Assembly: GCF_026013965.1 (NCBI RefSeq)
Contig: NZ_CP110341.1
Location: 3,410,001-3,474,000 of the forward strand
Direction: 5' to 3'
Length of the DNA: 64,000 bases
Source: Brevibacterium sp. JSBI002
Lineage (GTDB): Bacteria; Actinomycetota; Actinomycetes; Actinomycetales; Brevibacteriaceae
Shown: one piece after another, positions 19,738 to 28,519 of the stretch
How the letters are laid out: every line of letters starts with the position of its first letter
Numbering within the stretch: position 1 is the stretch's first letter
Made by a program: the position numbers and the translations under genes
Notes under the pieces: generated by a model
Told to the model about the DNA's origin: nothing
Databases searched by the model: none
What the model saw: the letters and a program-made list of their open reading frames with translations, nothing else

Positions 19738-20616
19738 TCAGCCTTTGGCACGTGCCTTCATCGCGGCCAGGCGAGTGGCGACGACCTGCTTCTGCTCGTC
19801 GGTGCCCAACAGCGCGGCGAGCGCTTCCTGTTCGGCGTCGAGACCGATGCTGAAATCGGAGTCATAGGACAGGTCGACGAGCCGCTTCGCCCACACCAGC
19901 GCCGACCGAGACTGGCCCGCGATCTGCCCGGCCAGTTCGAGAGCACGAGCCAGAGGGTCCTCGACGACCTCTTCGACGAGGCCGATGCGCAGAGCTTCTT
20001 CGGCACCGATCGTATCGGCGGTGACGATGAGCTTCTTCGCCTGAGCCGGTCCCACGAGTCGTGGCAGCAGCTGGGTGCCGCACATATCGGGGATGATCCC
20101 CCAATTGAGTTCCATGAGTGAGAGCTTCGCATCGGGTCCGGCCACACGCATGTCCGCGCCGAGTGCGATCTGCAGCCCCCCGCCGAGCGCCGCCCCACGC
20201 ACCGCTGCGATGACCGGAACTTCGACGAGCGACCACACATGCACGGCTTTCTGCGCCAGTGCCCGGGCCGAACCGAGTCGCTCACCGATATCGACGGCGG
20301 TGGCCACGGAGTCCGCCGCACCGGACTCACCGGCGTCCCGCTCGGCCGCTTCCTCAGCGGATGAGCGGGTCGCTGCTCCGGCCTCGGCGATCCGGGCCAT
20401 CTCGGTGAAGTCGAGCCCGGCGCTGAAGGCACGACCGCGACCGGACAGGACCACGGCCTTGACTTCGCTCGAATCTTTCAGTGCCAGCCCCGCCTCGACG
20501 AGGTCTTCGAATACCTCGCGGGTGAGCGAATTGAGCTTGTCGGCACGGTCGATCTCGACGTGGGCGACGCCGTCGGTGATCGCGTAGACGACGGTCGAGT
20601 TGGTGGTCTCGGACAT
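19738..20616 (-). CDS. Enoyl-CoA hydratase/isomerase family protein
   Basis: A crotonase of 292 residues. The oxyanion-hole segments are FSAGLDFTEM and GAALGGGLQIALGADMRVA. The usual first catalytic Glu is Gln (GLQIAL), while an acidic residue is present at the second site (IIPDMCG). This pattern fits dienoyl-CoA isomerase-like members better than plain hydratases. An Ala/Glu-rich insert at about residues 75-105 lengthens the first half. ATG 20616 begins the conserved domain, with GAAAGG upstream. Confidence 0.87.
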   Translation of the reverse strand: MSETTNSTVVYAITDGVAHVEIDRADKLNSLTREVFEDLVEAGLALKDSSEVKAVVLSGRGRAFSAGLDFTEMARIAEAGAATRSSAEEAAERDAGESGAADSVATAVDIGERLGSARALAQKAVHVWSLVEVPVIAAVRGAALGGGLQIALGADMRVAGPDAKLSLMELNWGIIPDMCGTQLLPRLVGPAQAKKLIVTADTIGAEEALRIGLVEEVVEDPLARALELAGQIAGQSRSALVWAKRLVDLSYDSDFSIGLDAEQEALAALLGTDEQKQVVATRLAAMKARAKG

Positions 20617-20723
20617 GAACTGGCCTTTCGACGACGATACCGGCGCGGAAGTCACCGGCGGATGAGGAGCACGACGCAACCGCAGGCGACAGGCCGCCGA
20701 CGCCGGCGACACTGAACGAGCGA

Positions 20724-22115
20724 TCAGCTGCGTTTCCTGAAGCCTAGCGGAGCACCGGTCAAGGTCAAGACGAAGACCACGATGAGGGAGCTCGCGCACA
20801 TGGCGACGACTCCCGGCCAAGCGAAGTCGGCGAAGAGGACCGCCGAGAGCCAGGCGCCGAGGCTCGTACCCAGGTAGTAGACGGTGAGGTAGATGGCTGC
20901 GGAACGGGTCGAGTCGACTCCCGGCCGGGCGGCACTCGCCGCCGCGGAAGCACCCGTATGTCCGAGGAAGAATCCGGCGGTGAGCAGCGACATGCCGATG
21001 ATGATCACCACGAGCGAATCGACCAGAGTCAGCCCCGCACCGGCGAGCGCGATGACCATCCCCGCCAGGGTGATCCGAGTGCGTGGGTACTTCGTGGCCA
21101 AGCGGCCGTAATACGTGGTGACGACGGTGCCGACGAGGTAGATGAGAAAGAACAGGGCGACTGCGCCCTCGCTCAGGTGCCACGGATCCTGCTGCAGGCG
21201 GGTGCCGAGCATCGTGAACGATCCGCCGAAGACGATCATGCACAGGAACCCGGTGAGGTAGATCCGCCACAGACCTCCGCGCAGCGGAATCGCTCGCCGA
21301 GGCGGCTGCGCGCTCCCAGCCCCACCGTCGTCGGTGGCGTCCCCGGCAGAGTCGGCATCGTCGTCGACGGACCCATCGGTGGCGGCCGCGACGTCATTAC
21401 CGTCGGCGAGAGCATTGCTGGCACTGCCGTCACCTGCGGCGACAGCGTCAGGGTCGGCCGCCTCGGTGAGGGTGGGATCCGTATCGGACGGAGCGGAATC
21501 GTCCGTGTCGAGGACGGCCCGGCTGCGGGCGGTGGAGAAGAGATCGTGGCGCAGCAGCCAGACGACGATGAGCCCGAAGATCAGCGACACGGCCGCGGTG
21601 AACGCAAGCCCGCCGTGCCAGCCGAGGAATTCCGACGCCAGCCCGGTGAGCAGCCTCGAGCAGAGCCCGCCGATCGTGTTGCCGGCGATGTAGACGCCGA
21701 TCGCTCCGGGCAGGGCGGCGGGTGGCAGGCGCAGGGACAGGTAGGCCATGGCCGTGGCCGGCACCGAGGCGATCGCCACGCCCTGCAGGAACCGGACGAC
21801 GATGAGCAGCTCCGGGGTCGGAGTGAAGGGAAGGACGAGCGCGAGGATCGCCGCAACGATCACTCCGGCACCGATCTGGCGGGCGTGGCCGATGCGCGGG
21901 GCGAGCATGGAGAACGGGATGAGGAAGCAAGCCATGGCCACGTTCGTCGCGGACACGGTCAGGCTCGCCGTCGGACCGTCGATTCCGTAGGCGTCCCGGA
22001 TCGCCGGCAGCAGGCCCTGGGTCTCGTAGAGGACGAGGAAGACGGAGACTCCCGCGAGGAAGACCGCGGCTACGGTACGCCGAGTGCTTGTCGGACTCGG
22101 CTCACCTGTGCTCAT
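20724..22115 (-). CDS. MFS transporter
   Basis: A 463-residue major facilitator with 12 predicted membrane helices. Between helices 6 and 7 is an unusual acidic Asp/Ala/Ser-rich cytosolic loop of about 75 residues. The N-terminal half resembles the YnfM/AraJ drug-efflux branch (for example FLVLYETQGLLPAIRDAYGI). The substrate is unknown; export of a small molecule is likely. ATG 22115 is chosen because the 24 codons upstream are basic and unlike a leader. Confidence 0.82.
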   Translation of the reverse strand: MSTGEPSPTSTRRTVAAVFLAGVSVFLVLYETQGLLPAIRDAYGIDGPTASLTVSATNVAMACFLIPFSMLAPRIGHARQIGAGVIVAAILALVLPFTPTPELLIVVRFLQGVAIASVPATAMAYLSLRLPPAALPGAIGVYIAGNTIGGLCSRLLTGLASEFLGWHGGLAFTAAVSLIFGLIVVWLLRHDLFSTARSRAVLDTDDSAPSDTDPTLTEAADPDAVAAGDGSASNALADGNDVAAATDGSVDDDADSAGDATDDGGAGSAQPPRRAIPLRGGLWRIYLTGFLCMIVFGGSFTMLGTRLQQDPWHLSEGAVALFFLIYLVGTVVTTYYGRLATKYPRTRITLAGMVIALAGAGLTLVDSLVVIIIGMSLLTAGFFLGHTGASAAASAARPGVDSTRSAAIYLTVYYLGTSLGAWLSAVLFADFAWPGVVAMCASSLIVVFVLTLTGAPLGFRKRS

Positions 22116-22269
22116 GAGCCCTACGCTATGCCTCCGACATTCGCGGCTCAAACGATTCCGGGTCCCGGACCGTGTGAGTCCCGACACCGCGAGGATGCGG
22201 AGGATAACCCCATCGCCGAGGCGGCCCTCCGACTTCTAGGCTGAAGACCAGAAGTTCGACGAGCAGTGA

Positions 22270-22764
22270 ATGGACGTGCCAGCGATGACGGCGACCAGCG
22301 AGATTCCCGCACTCAGCGCAGACCCCGCGAACCGCCCTGCCGTGCTCTCTGACCCGTCAGCCGCTCCACAGAACCCCGCCGCGTCCTCCCCCGGTGCCAC
22401 CACCTCGTCCTTGGAATCGCTTGCGCCGACCGAAGGCCAGCACACGGACGTTCCCGGCAACCGCTCCTTCGTCATCACCTGGCTGCTGTCGATGCTCTTC
22501 GGAGTCCTCGGTTGTGATCGGTTCTACACCGGCCGGTACCTCACGGGCACGCTCAAGCTGCTCAGCCTCGGCGGATTGGGGATCTGGTGGATCATCGATC
22601 TCGGCATCGTTCTCGCCGGCGGTCTGCGCTATCGGCGAGAGCCGCTTCGCGGTTACGTCCACGACAAGGAAATCGCATGGATCGCCACCGGGTTCACCCT
22701 CATCGTCGCCTATTCGATGCAGGTCGACGAGCTCGTCACCACACTGCTCGGCGTTCTCTTCTGA
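22270..22764 (+). CDS. TM2-domain membrane protein
   Basis: 164 residues. A Pro/Ala/Ser-rich cytosolic N-terminus (1-62) leads into a TM2 domain: helix one in FVITWLLSMLFGVLGCDRFYTG, then TGTLKLLSLGGLGIWWIIDL, plus a third hydrophobic segment at the C-terminus. The function of bacterial TM2 proteins is not established. A TAGGCT about 30 nt before ATG 22270 could be its -10 box. ATG 22285 is an alternative start. Confidence 0.8.
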   Translation: MDVPAMTATSEIPALSADPANRPAVLSDPSAAPQNPAASSPGATTSSLESLAPTEGQHTDVPGNRSFVITWLLSMLFGVLGCDRFYTGRYLTGTLKLLSLGGLGIWWIIDLGIVLAGGLRYRREPLRGYVHDKEIAWIATGFTLIVAYSMQVDELVTTLLGVLF

Positions 22765-22818
22765 GACGGTTCCGCCTCGTGTTCTGATGCATCTCGGCAG
22801 CCTCTTCTGAGACGGTTC
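22756..22818. repeat. 17-bp direct repeat spanning a stop codon
   Basis: CTCTTCTGAGACGGTTC occurs at 22756-22772, covering the TM2 gene stop, and again at 22802-22818. It looks like a short duplication of the gene end. Confidence 0.6.
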
Positions 22819-22910
22819 GCCGACAGTCCACGACTGTCTCAGGTCTGCCTTTCCTGAAAACTGCACGATCTCGGTCTAGGCTCGAGAACAGGACAGTTCA
22901 AGGAGGCACA

Positions 22911-24494
22911 ATGAAACGGCAATTCCCCATTGTCCGGATGGTCACCGGCGAATCGGCAGGCAAGCAGATCGCAGGAGCGGCGGCGGCCGCCTCGGCCCTC
23001 GGACTCGGCGCACTCGCCGCATGGGATCTCACGCAGAAGAAGCACTCGATCCTGCGCAACTATCCGATCGCCGGGCACGCCCGATTCCTGCTGGAGTCGA
23101 TCCGGCCGGAGATCCAGCAGTACTTCATCGAACGCAACTGGGACGGACGCCCGTTCAATCGCGACACCCGCACCACCATCTACGAACGAGCCAACGGCAC
23201 TCACTCCGAACACGCGTTCGGCACCGAGCACGATGTCGACCGCGCCGGCTACGAGGCGCTCATGCACTCGAACATGCCGATCCCCAATCCGCCCAGGCCA
23301 CCGCGCGTGCGGGTCGGCGGTGACGAGTGCACTCAGCCCTACGACATCTCGCTGCTCAACGTCTCGGCGATGAGCTTCGGCTCGCTGAGCACCAACGCCA
23401 TCCGAGCTCTGAACAAGGGGGCGGCGCTGGGCGGATTCGCCCACGACACCGGTGAGGGATCGATCTCGCCGTATCACCGTGAGCACGGCGGCGACCTCAT
23501 CTGGGAGCTCGGCACCGGATACTTCGGCGCCCGCACCCCCGAAGGAGAATTCTCCCCCGAGACCTTCGCCGAGAAGGCGCAGGACCCGCAGGTGAAGATG
23601 GTCTCGCTCAAGCTCTCCCAGGGTGCGAAGCCGGGCATCGGCGGCGTGTTGCCTGGGCCGAAGGTCACCGAGGAGATCGCCGAGATCCGCGGCATCCCCG
23701 TCGGCCAGACCTGCATCAGCCCTCCAGGACACACGGTATTTTCGACCCCGATCGAACTGCTCGAGTTCATCCGGCAGATGCGTGAACTCTCCGGAGGCAA
23801 ACCCGCCGGATTCAAACTGTGCGTCGGTTCGCGCACGGAGTTCCTCTCGATCGTCAAGGCCATGGTGGAGACCCAGATCCTGCCGGACTTCATCATCGTC
23901 GACGGCTCCGAAGGCGGCACGGGTGCTGCACCATTGGAGTTCGAGGACAATGTCGGTCTGCCTCTGACGCAGGGATTGATGATCGTCCACAACGCGCTCG
24001 TCGGCGCGGGCCTGCGGAAGAAGATCAAGGTCGGCGCCTCGGGCAAGATCGCCACCGGCACCGATATCGTCAAACGCCTCATCCAGGGCGCCGACTTCAC
24101 GAACTCCGCCCGCGCGATGATGATGGCCGTCGGCTGCATCCAGGCCCAGGCCTGCCACACGGGCAAATGCCCTGTCGGCGTCGCCACACAGGATCCGCGG
24201 CGAGCGCGCGCCATCGACGTGCCCACCAAGGCCGAACGTGTGCGCAACTACCACGATGGAGTCGTCGCCGAGGCGGTCCGCCTCATGGCATCGATGGGTG
24301 CGGCCGCACCCGACGAGCTGGAGCCGACGATGCTGCGACGCAATGTCTCGGCCTCGGAATCCTGGTCCTATGCTCGCCTCTACGACTGGCTGAAGCCCGG
24401 CGAGCTCCTTGATGACACCCCCTCGGAGTGGGCCGACGACTGGGCCACGGCCCGCGCGGACACGTTCTCGATCCCCCGCGGACACAGCCGCTGA
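22911..24494 (+). CDS. FMN-binding glutamate-synthase-like protein
   Basis: 527 residues with an N-terminal hydrophobic stretch (about 20-38), then the glutamate-synthase alpha-subunit central domain. It has the FMN barrel (SAMSFGSLSTNAIRALN, GASGKIATGTD) and the Cys cluster CIQAQACHTGKCPVG that binds a 3Fe-4S centre in GltB. It lacks the glutaminase and structural domains, so ammonia transfer cannot be assumed. Members of this archaeal/bacterial type are annotated simply as 'FMN-binding glutamate synthase family'. AAGGAGG precedes ATG 22911 and TAGGCT at about 22876 may be the -10. The hydrolase gene follows 14 nt later. Confidence 0.85.
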   Translation: MKRQFPIVRMVTGESAGKQIAGAAAAASALGLGALAAWDLTQKKHSILRNYPIAGHARFLLESIRPEIQQYFIERNWDGRPFNRDTRTTIYERANGTHSEHAFGTEHDVDRAGYEALMHSNMPIPNPPRPPRVRVGGDECTQPYDISLLNVSAMSFGSLSTNAIRALNKGAALGGFAHDTGEGSISPYHREHGGDLIWELGTGYFGARTPEGEFSPETFAEKAQDPQVKMVSLKLSQGAKPGIGGVLPGPKVTEEIAEIRGIPVGQTCISPPGHTVFSTPIELLEFIRQMRELSGGKPAGFKLCVGSRTEFLSIVKAMVETQILPDFIIVDGSEGGTGAAPLEFEDNVGLPLTQGLMIVHNALVGAGLRKKIKVGASGKIATGTDIVKRLIQGADFTNSARAMMMAVGCIQAQACHTGKCPVGVATQDPRRARAIDVPTKAERVRNYHDGVVAEAVRLMASMGAAAPDELEPTMLRRNVSASESWSYARLYDWLKPGELLDDTPSEWADDWATARADTFSIPRGHSR

Positions 24495-24508
24495 GTGAGA
24501 GGATTCCT

Positions 24509-25078
24509 ATGACCACCCTTGTCCTTCTCCATTCGGCTCTGGGGCGGACGTCCGGGATGGACGCCATCGCCGAACGCTTCGCCCTGGCCGGATATGCCGT
24601 CCACACTCCCGACGTCTATGCGGGCAGGACCTTCGACGACGCAGAATCGGGAGTCGCCCACTCCCAGGAGGTCGGGTTCTCGACCCTCGTGGATCGGGTG
24701 AATGACGCTTGCGAGGACCTCGGCGACGATCTCGTCTTCGGCGGATTCTCCCTCGGCGCCGCGCTCGCTCAGCAGATGGGCAAGAACGATCCGCGGGCCC
24801 GCGGCGTCCTGCTCTTCCACGGCGGCGGCTTCCCCAAGCGGACCCGTTGGCAGGCGGTAGTGCCGGTGCAGGCTCATTTCGCCGTCGATGACTCCTGGCG
24901 CAGCCCGGGGACGATCGAGACGCTGATGGAGTCTGCGACGCAAGCGGGTGCGCAGGCGGAGTACTTCCTCTACCCGGGCAGCACCCACCTGTTCAGTGAC
25001 CCGACCACTCCGGACTACCGCGAAGACAGCGCAGAACTGCTCTACGAACGGGCTTTGGCCTTCCTCGACCGGTTCTGA
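24509..25078 (+). CDS. Dienelactone-hydrolase-like alpha/beta hydrolase
   Basis: 189 residues of the alpha/beta hydrolase fold. The elbow reads GGFSLGAALA, so the nucleophile is Ser rather than the Cys of classical dienelactone hydrolases. A late Asp (VDDSW) and His (GSTHLF) can complete the triad. The substrate is unknown. GAGAGGA lies just before ATG 24509. It probably shares a transcript with the FMN protein upstream. Confidence 0.83.
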   Translation: MTTLVLLHSALGRTSGMDAIAERFALAGYAVHTPDVYAGRTFDDAESGVAHSQEVGFSTLVDRVNDACEDLGDDLVFGGFSLGAALAQQMGKNDPRARGVLLFHGGGFPKRTRWQAVVPVQAHFAVDDSWRSPGTIETLMESATQAGAQAEYFLYPGSTHLFSDPTTPDYREDSAELLYERALAFLDRF

Positions 25079-25180
25079 AGTCCACTTCCCGGCTCCGGGA
25101 CGCCCTTGCACGCAGACCATCGGTTGCCCAGCCTCGTCCACGCTGGTGGGTGCGGCCCGCCCACGTCGCAGTCGGCCGAC

Positions 25181-25984
25181 TCAACCCATGACGAGGCCGT
25201 TGTCGACGATGAGATTCTGACCGGTCACCGCACGCGAAGCGGGAGAGGCGAAGAACACCACTGCCGAGGCGAAGTCCTCCGGAGTCGTCACCCGTCGCAG
25301 CGCGCTGGCGGCCGCGATCTGGTCGAAGACCTCTTCGGGTGTCGCCGAGGACGCATCGGTGGTGCGCAGCAGTCCACCGGAGACCATGTTCACCCGCACC
25401 CCGGTCGGGCCGAGATCCTTCGCGAACGTCCTGGTCAGCGACAGCAGCGCCGCCTTGCCAGCCGTGTAGTCGTGGTACGGCACGACCGGGTCCTGGAACA
25501 GGTTGGTGCCGATATTGATGACACGGCCGGAACCGAGCTCACGGAAACCGTGCATCGCGGCCTGGATCGTATTGACCGCGCCCTCGACGGAACCGCGGAA
25601 TTGGTCGGCGAAATCCGAATAGTCGATCTCATCGGCCGGTTGGCGCTCATCGCCGTTGAACGAAAAGTCTGCGAGAGCATTGTTGACCACAGTGGATACG
25701 GGAGAACCGAACTCGGCGGCCGCGGTTTCGAACATGGCGTCGACGGCGCGGGAGTCCGTGACATCGGCCTCGATGGCCACTGCACGCCCACCGCGAGCAC
25801 GGACCGCCTCGGCGAGCTCTTCTGCAGCCTCGGCCGAGTACCGGTAGTTGATGACCAGCGCCGCACCTTCCGGCGCGAAGGCCTTGGCGATCGCAGCGCC
25901 CAGGCCGCGTCCGGACCCGGTGACGAGCACGACCTGCTCATCGAGAGGCAGAGCCTCGGAGGTGAAAGCCTGTGGGTTGCTCAT
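25181..25984 (-). CDS. SDR, 3-oxoacyl-ACP-reductase-like
   Basis: 267 residues. TGSGRGLG binds NADP(H), VVNNAL replaces NNAG, and YTAGK holds the catalytic Tyr and Lys. The position 13 before the Tyr, normally Ser, is Thr (NIGTNLF), which can serve the same role. The end VTGQNLIVDNGLVMG is typical of FabG-like reductases. AAGGAG sits upstream of ATG 25984. The substrate is not evident. Confidence 0.85.
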   Translation of the reverse strand: MSNPQAFTSEALPLDEQVVLVTGSGRGLGAAIAKAFAPEGAALVINYRYSAEAAEELAEAVRARGGRAVAIEADVTDSRAVDAMFETAAAEFGSPVSTVVNNALADFSFNGDERQPADEIDYSDFADQFRGSVEGAVNTIQAAMHGFRELGSGRVINIGTNLFQDPVVPYHDYTAGKAALLSLTRTFAKDLGPTGVRVNMVSGGLLRTTDASSATPEEVFDQIAAASALRRVTTPEDFASAVVFFASPASRAVTGQNLIVDNGLVMG

Positions 25985-26044
25985 CGCGTGTCTCCTTCGG
26001 ACGTCGGTGGGCGGATCCTGACCCCACCATACCCACGAACCACG

Positions 26045-26080
26045 CGCGCCAGGACAGAGTCGCGCGCCAGCACCGAGTCG
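26045..26080. repeat. 18-bp tandem repeat, two copies
   Basis: Units 26045-26062 and 26063-26080 differ at two positions (CGCGCCAG then GACAGAGTCG or CACCGAGTCG). A partial third unit follows. The function is unknown; it lies about 60 nt upstream of the minus-strand SDR start. Confidence 0.55.
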
Positions 26081-26121
26081 TGCGCGACGGCGCTGCAGCG
26101 CGAAACCACCGTGGTACGTGG

Positions 26122-26185
26122 CGATTGTTGGGTCGTTCCACGGTGATATCGCCGTTCAGAACACCGCGGATTGACCCAACAATCG
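26122..26185. repeat. Inverted repeat in a divergent promoter region
   Basis: Arms CGATTGTTGGGTC (26122-26134) and GACCCAACAATCG (26173-26185) pair perfectly. The loop holds CCACGGT, which can pair with ACCGTGG just outside the left arm. It lies between two gene starts, so it is not a terminator of either neighbour. Confidence 0.65.
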
Positions 26186-26330
26186 TGTGATGGCCGCGTC
26201 CGCACCCCGCTCAGCAAGGAGCAAATCGCTGCGAACCGCGCGCACATGGGCCACGGAACGTGCTCTGAGCGCCATGAGTCCATAGACTGAAAAGAAGACC
26301 ACCGTTTTCCATCCCCAGGAAGTCACCCTC

Positions 26331-27359
26331 ATGAACGAGCTCGGCGCCGGCATCTCCATCGGAGTCCTCGCGGCTCTCGTCGTCTTCGTCATCTACTTCA
26401 TCGGAGCGAAGCTCGGACGATGGCAGCCTAGGAACCCCGCCAGTGGAGGCGGCGCCCAGGGCGGCTACCCGGAGACTCAGGGATACGGCCAAAACCCCTA
26501 CGGCCAGCCCGGCTACAACCAGTCCGGTCGCCCGTGGAGCAGCGAGGATGAGACCCGCGTTCTTCCCAGCAACGCGCAGGGCTACAACGCACAGGGCTAC
26601 GCCGACGACGCCGATCTGCCGCGGGCGACGAAGAACGAACTCGCCGCCAACGTCCAGCACTCCGGCCAGATGATCGAGGCCAACCGACGGGCTGCCACCG
26701 CGGCCAACGGCGACACCGTCGCAGTGTTCACCTACATCCTCGGCGCCGCTCTCATCGCCGTCGTCGCCTTCGTGTTCTTCAACAACCTGCTGCTGCCGGC
26801 CACCATCGGCGCGCTGACAGGCGCGATCATCTGCGTGGCTCTCTCGGCGACCTACACGATCAAGCACCTGGACTTCTGGCCGGACAATGCGACGATCTCG
26901 ATCATCAACCTGCTCGTCGCCCTGGCCGCGTCGATCTTCATGTACATCGGGTCCGTGCAGACGGTGCGCGACAACATCAGCCTGTCCACGATCACCGACT
27001 CGTTCGACGCCCTGCCCTTCGGCGACGGATTCTCCGCCTTCGCCGTGGCCATCGGCGACCGGGTGGTGACGTTCTTCAAGGACTTCGGCTTCTTCGGCTT
27101 CGTGTTCCTGCTGTTCATGGGCATCGGCTGCATCATCGTCTTCACCCTCGCCGCGAAGTCGCTCGTCGACGTCATGGACTGGCGGATCTTCGCCCAGTTC
27201 GGCCACAACGTCACCGATCGTCCGATGTCGTATTCGCGTGCCGTGCGCTTCCAGACGTCGAAGGTCTCGCACACTGTGACCTCGCTCGTTCTCGCCGTCA
27301 TTGCTGTGCTCGCCGCCACAGGATTGCTCTATGACGGCTTCACCTGGTTCACACGCTGA
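26331..27359 (+). CDS. Hypothetical multi-pass membrane protein
   Basis: 342 residues, not recognised. One membrane helix at about 7-26 is followed by a Gly/Tyr/Gln/Asn-rich disordered stretch (about 40-90, repeats like YGQPGYNQ and GYNAQGY). Then come at least five hydrophobic segments between about 128 and 335. The N-terminal helix plus the flexible linker suggests a protein that gathers partners at the membrane. It lies upstream of oleA on the same strand, but 124 nt with a separate promoter-like TAAGAT (27383-27388) lie between, so membership of the olefin cluster is only possible. Confidence 0.7.
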   Translation: MNELGAGISIGVLAALVVFVIYFIGAKLGRWQPRNPASGGGAQGGYPETQGYGQNPYGQPGYNQSGRPWSSEDETRVLPSNAQGYNAQGYADDADLPRATKNELAANVQHSGQMIEANRRAATAANGDTVAVFTYILGAALIAVVAFVFFNNLLLPATIGALTGAIICVALSATYTIKHLDFWPDNATISIINLLVALAASIFMYIGSVQTVRDNISLSTITDSFDALPFGDGFSAFAVAIGDRVVTFFKDFGFFGFVFLLFMGIGCIIVFTLAAKSLVDVMDWRIFAQFGHNVTDRPMSYSRAVRFQTSKVSHTVTSLVLAVIAVLAATGLLYDGFTWFTR

Positions 27360-27483
27360 TGAACATCTCAGAAACCGGGCGGTAAGATAGGTCCGGAATT
27401 CCCCCGTGGTGACGCGTCAGGCGCGCGCCTCTGCGGACGATATCGACACCGACGAACGACCCGAAAAGGGATGAGTACTTCAA

Positions 27484-28512
27484 TTGGCGAATGGCAACGC
27501 AACATTTCGGCACTCGAACGTGGCCCTGCTCGGCCTGACCGAGACCCTGGCCCCGAACGAAGTGACCTCGCAGGAATTCGACGACCGCCTCGCCGATACG
27601 CTGTTATCTCTCAAACTGCCGCAGGGTCTGCTCCAACGCGTCGCCGGTGTGTACGCCCGCCGAAACTGGGATGAGCCCCACCAATTCGCCGATGGTGCGA
27701 TCGCGGCCGGAAAGAAGGCTCTCGCCGAGGCGGGGGTCCCTCCCGACGCCATCGGACTGATGGTCAACACATCGGTGACCCGTGAGCACCTGGAACCGTC
27801 CGTGGCCGTCGGCGTCCACGCCGGCATCGGGCTCGGCCCGCAGGCGATGAACTTCGACATCGCCAACGCCTGCCTCGGATTCGTCAACGGAATGACCCTG
27901 GCCGCGAACATGATCGACGCCGGGCAGATCGAATACGCCCTCATCGTCGCCGGCGAAGACGCCTCCCGCGTCCAGGACGCGACGCTGCGCCGCCTCAACC
28001 GTCCGGAGATCACCCGCGAGGAGTACCTCAACGAATTCGCGTCCCTGACGCTGGGCTCGGGTGCCGCTGCCGCCGTCCTCGGCCCCGCCGACAAACACCC
28101 GGAAGGCCACCGCATCCTCGGCGGCATCACCCGGGCCGCCACCCAGCATCACGCACTGTGCGTCGGTGACCACAACGGCATGTTCACCGACACCAAGGGG
28201 CTGCTCTCCGGTGGGATGGAACTCGTCGTCGCCGCGTGGGAGGAAGCCCACGAGTCCGGCTGGGACTGGAAGGAGATGGACCGCTACGTCATGCACCAGG
28301 TCTCCGATGTGCACACGAACTCCATCACGAAAGCCGCGAACCTCGACCCTGATCGGATCCCCACGACCTACCAGGAGCTGGGCAACGTCGGCCCCGCCTC
28401 CCTGCCCATCACGCTTGCCCGTGAGGCCGATTCGCTCAACCCCGGCGACCGCATCCTGTGCATGGGTGTCGGCTCCGGCCTCAACACCGCCATGACCGAG
28501 ATCGAGTGGTAG
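27484..28512 (+). CDS. oleA: OleA, acyl-CoA head-to-head condensing enzyme
   Basis: A thiolase-fold enzyme of 342 residues that joins two fatty acyl-CoAs by non-decarboxylative Claisen condensation to a 2-alkyl-3-keto acid. Seen: active Cys in NACLGFVNG (about residue 130), His in YVMHQVSDVH (about 271) and Asn in ELGNVGPASLP (about 301). The triad alone would also fit FabH. The following oleBC and oleD genes decide the name. It starts at TTG 27484; the nearest in-frame ATG would cut into the first strand. GGGATG lies about 12 nt upstream. Confidence 0.93.
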   Translation: MANGNATFRHSNVALLGLTETLAPNEVTSQEFDDRLADTLLSLKLPQGLLQRVAGVYARRNWDEPHQFADGAIAAGKKALAEAGVPPDAIGLMVNTSVTREHLEPSVAVGVHAGIGLGPQAMNFDIANACLGFVNGMTLAANMIDAGQIEYALIVAGEDASRVQDATLRRLNRPEITREEYLNEFASLTLGSGAAAAVLGPADKHPEGHRILGGITRAATQHHALCVGDHNGMFTDTKGLLSGGMELVVAAWEEAHESGWDWKEMDRYVMHQVSDVHTNSITKAANLDPDRIPTTYQELGNVGPASLPITLAREADSLNPGDRILCMGVGSGLNTAMTEIEW

Positions 28513-28519
28513 AGACTTC

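Larger units (their letters stand above)
25985..26330. other. Divergent intergenic region with repeats
   Basis: 346 nt between two divergent genes without a credible coding frame. It holds an 18-bp tandem repeat, a 13-bp inverted repeat (both listed separately) and a TAGACT at 26283-26288 that may be the -10 box of the plus-strand gene, about 42 nt before its ATG. Confidence 0.55.

Noticed and set aside
26122..26185. Terminator
   Set aside because: It lies between two divergent gene starts, so no gene ends there.
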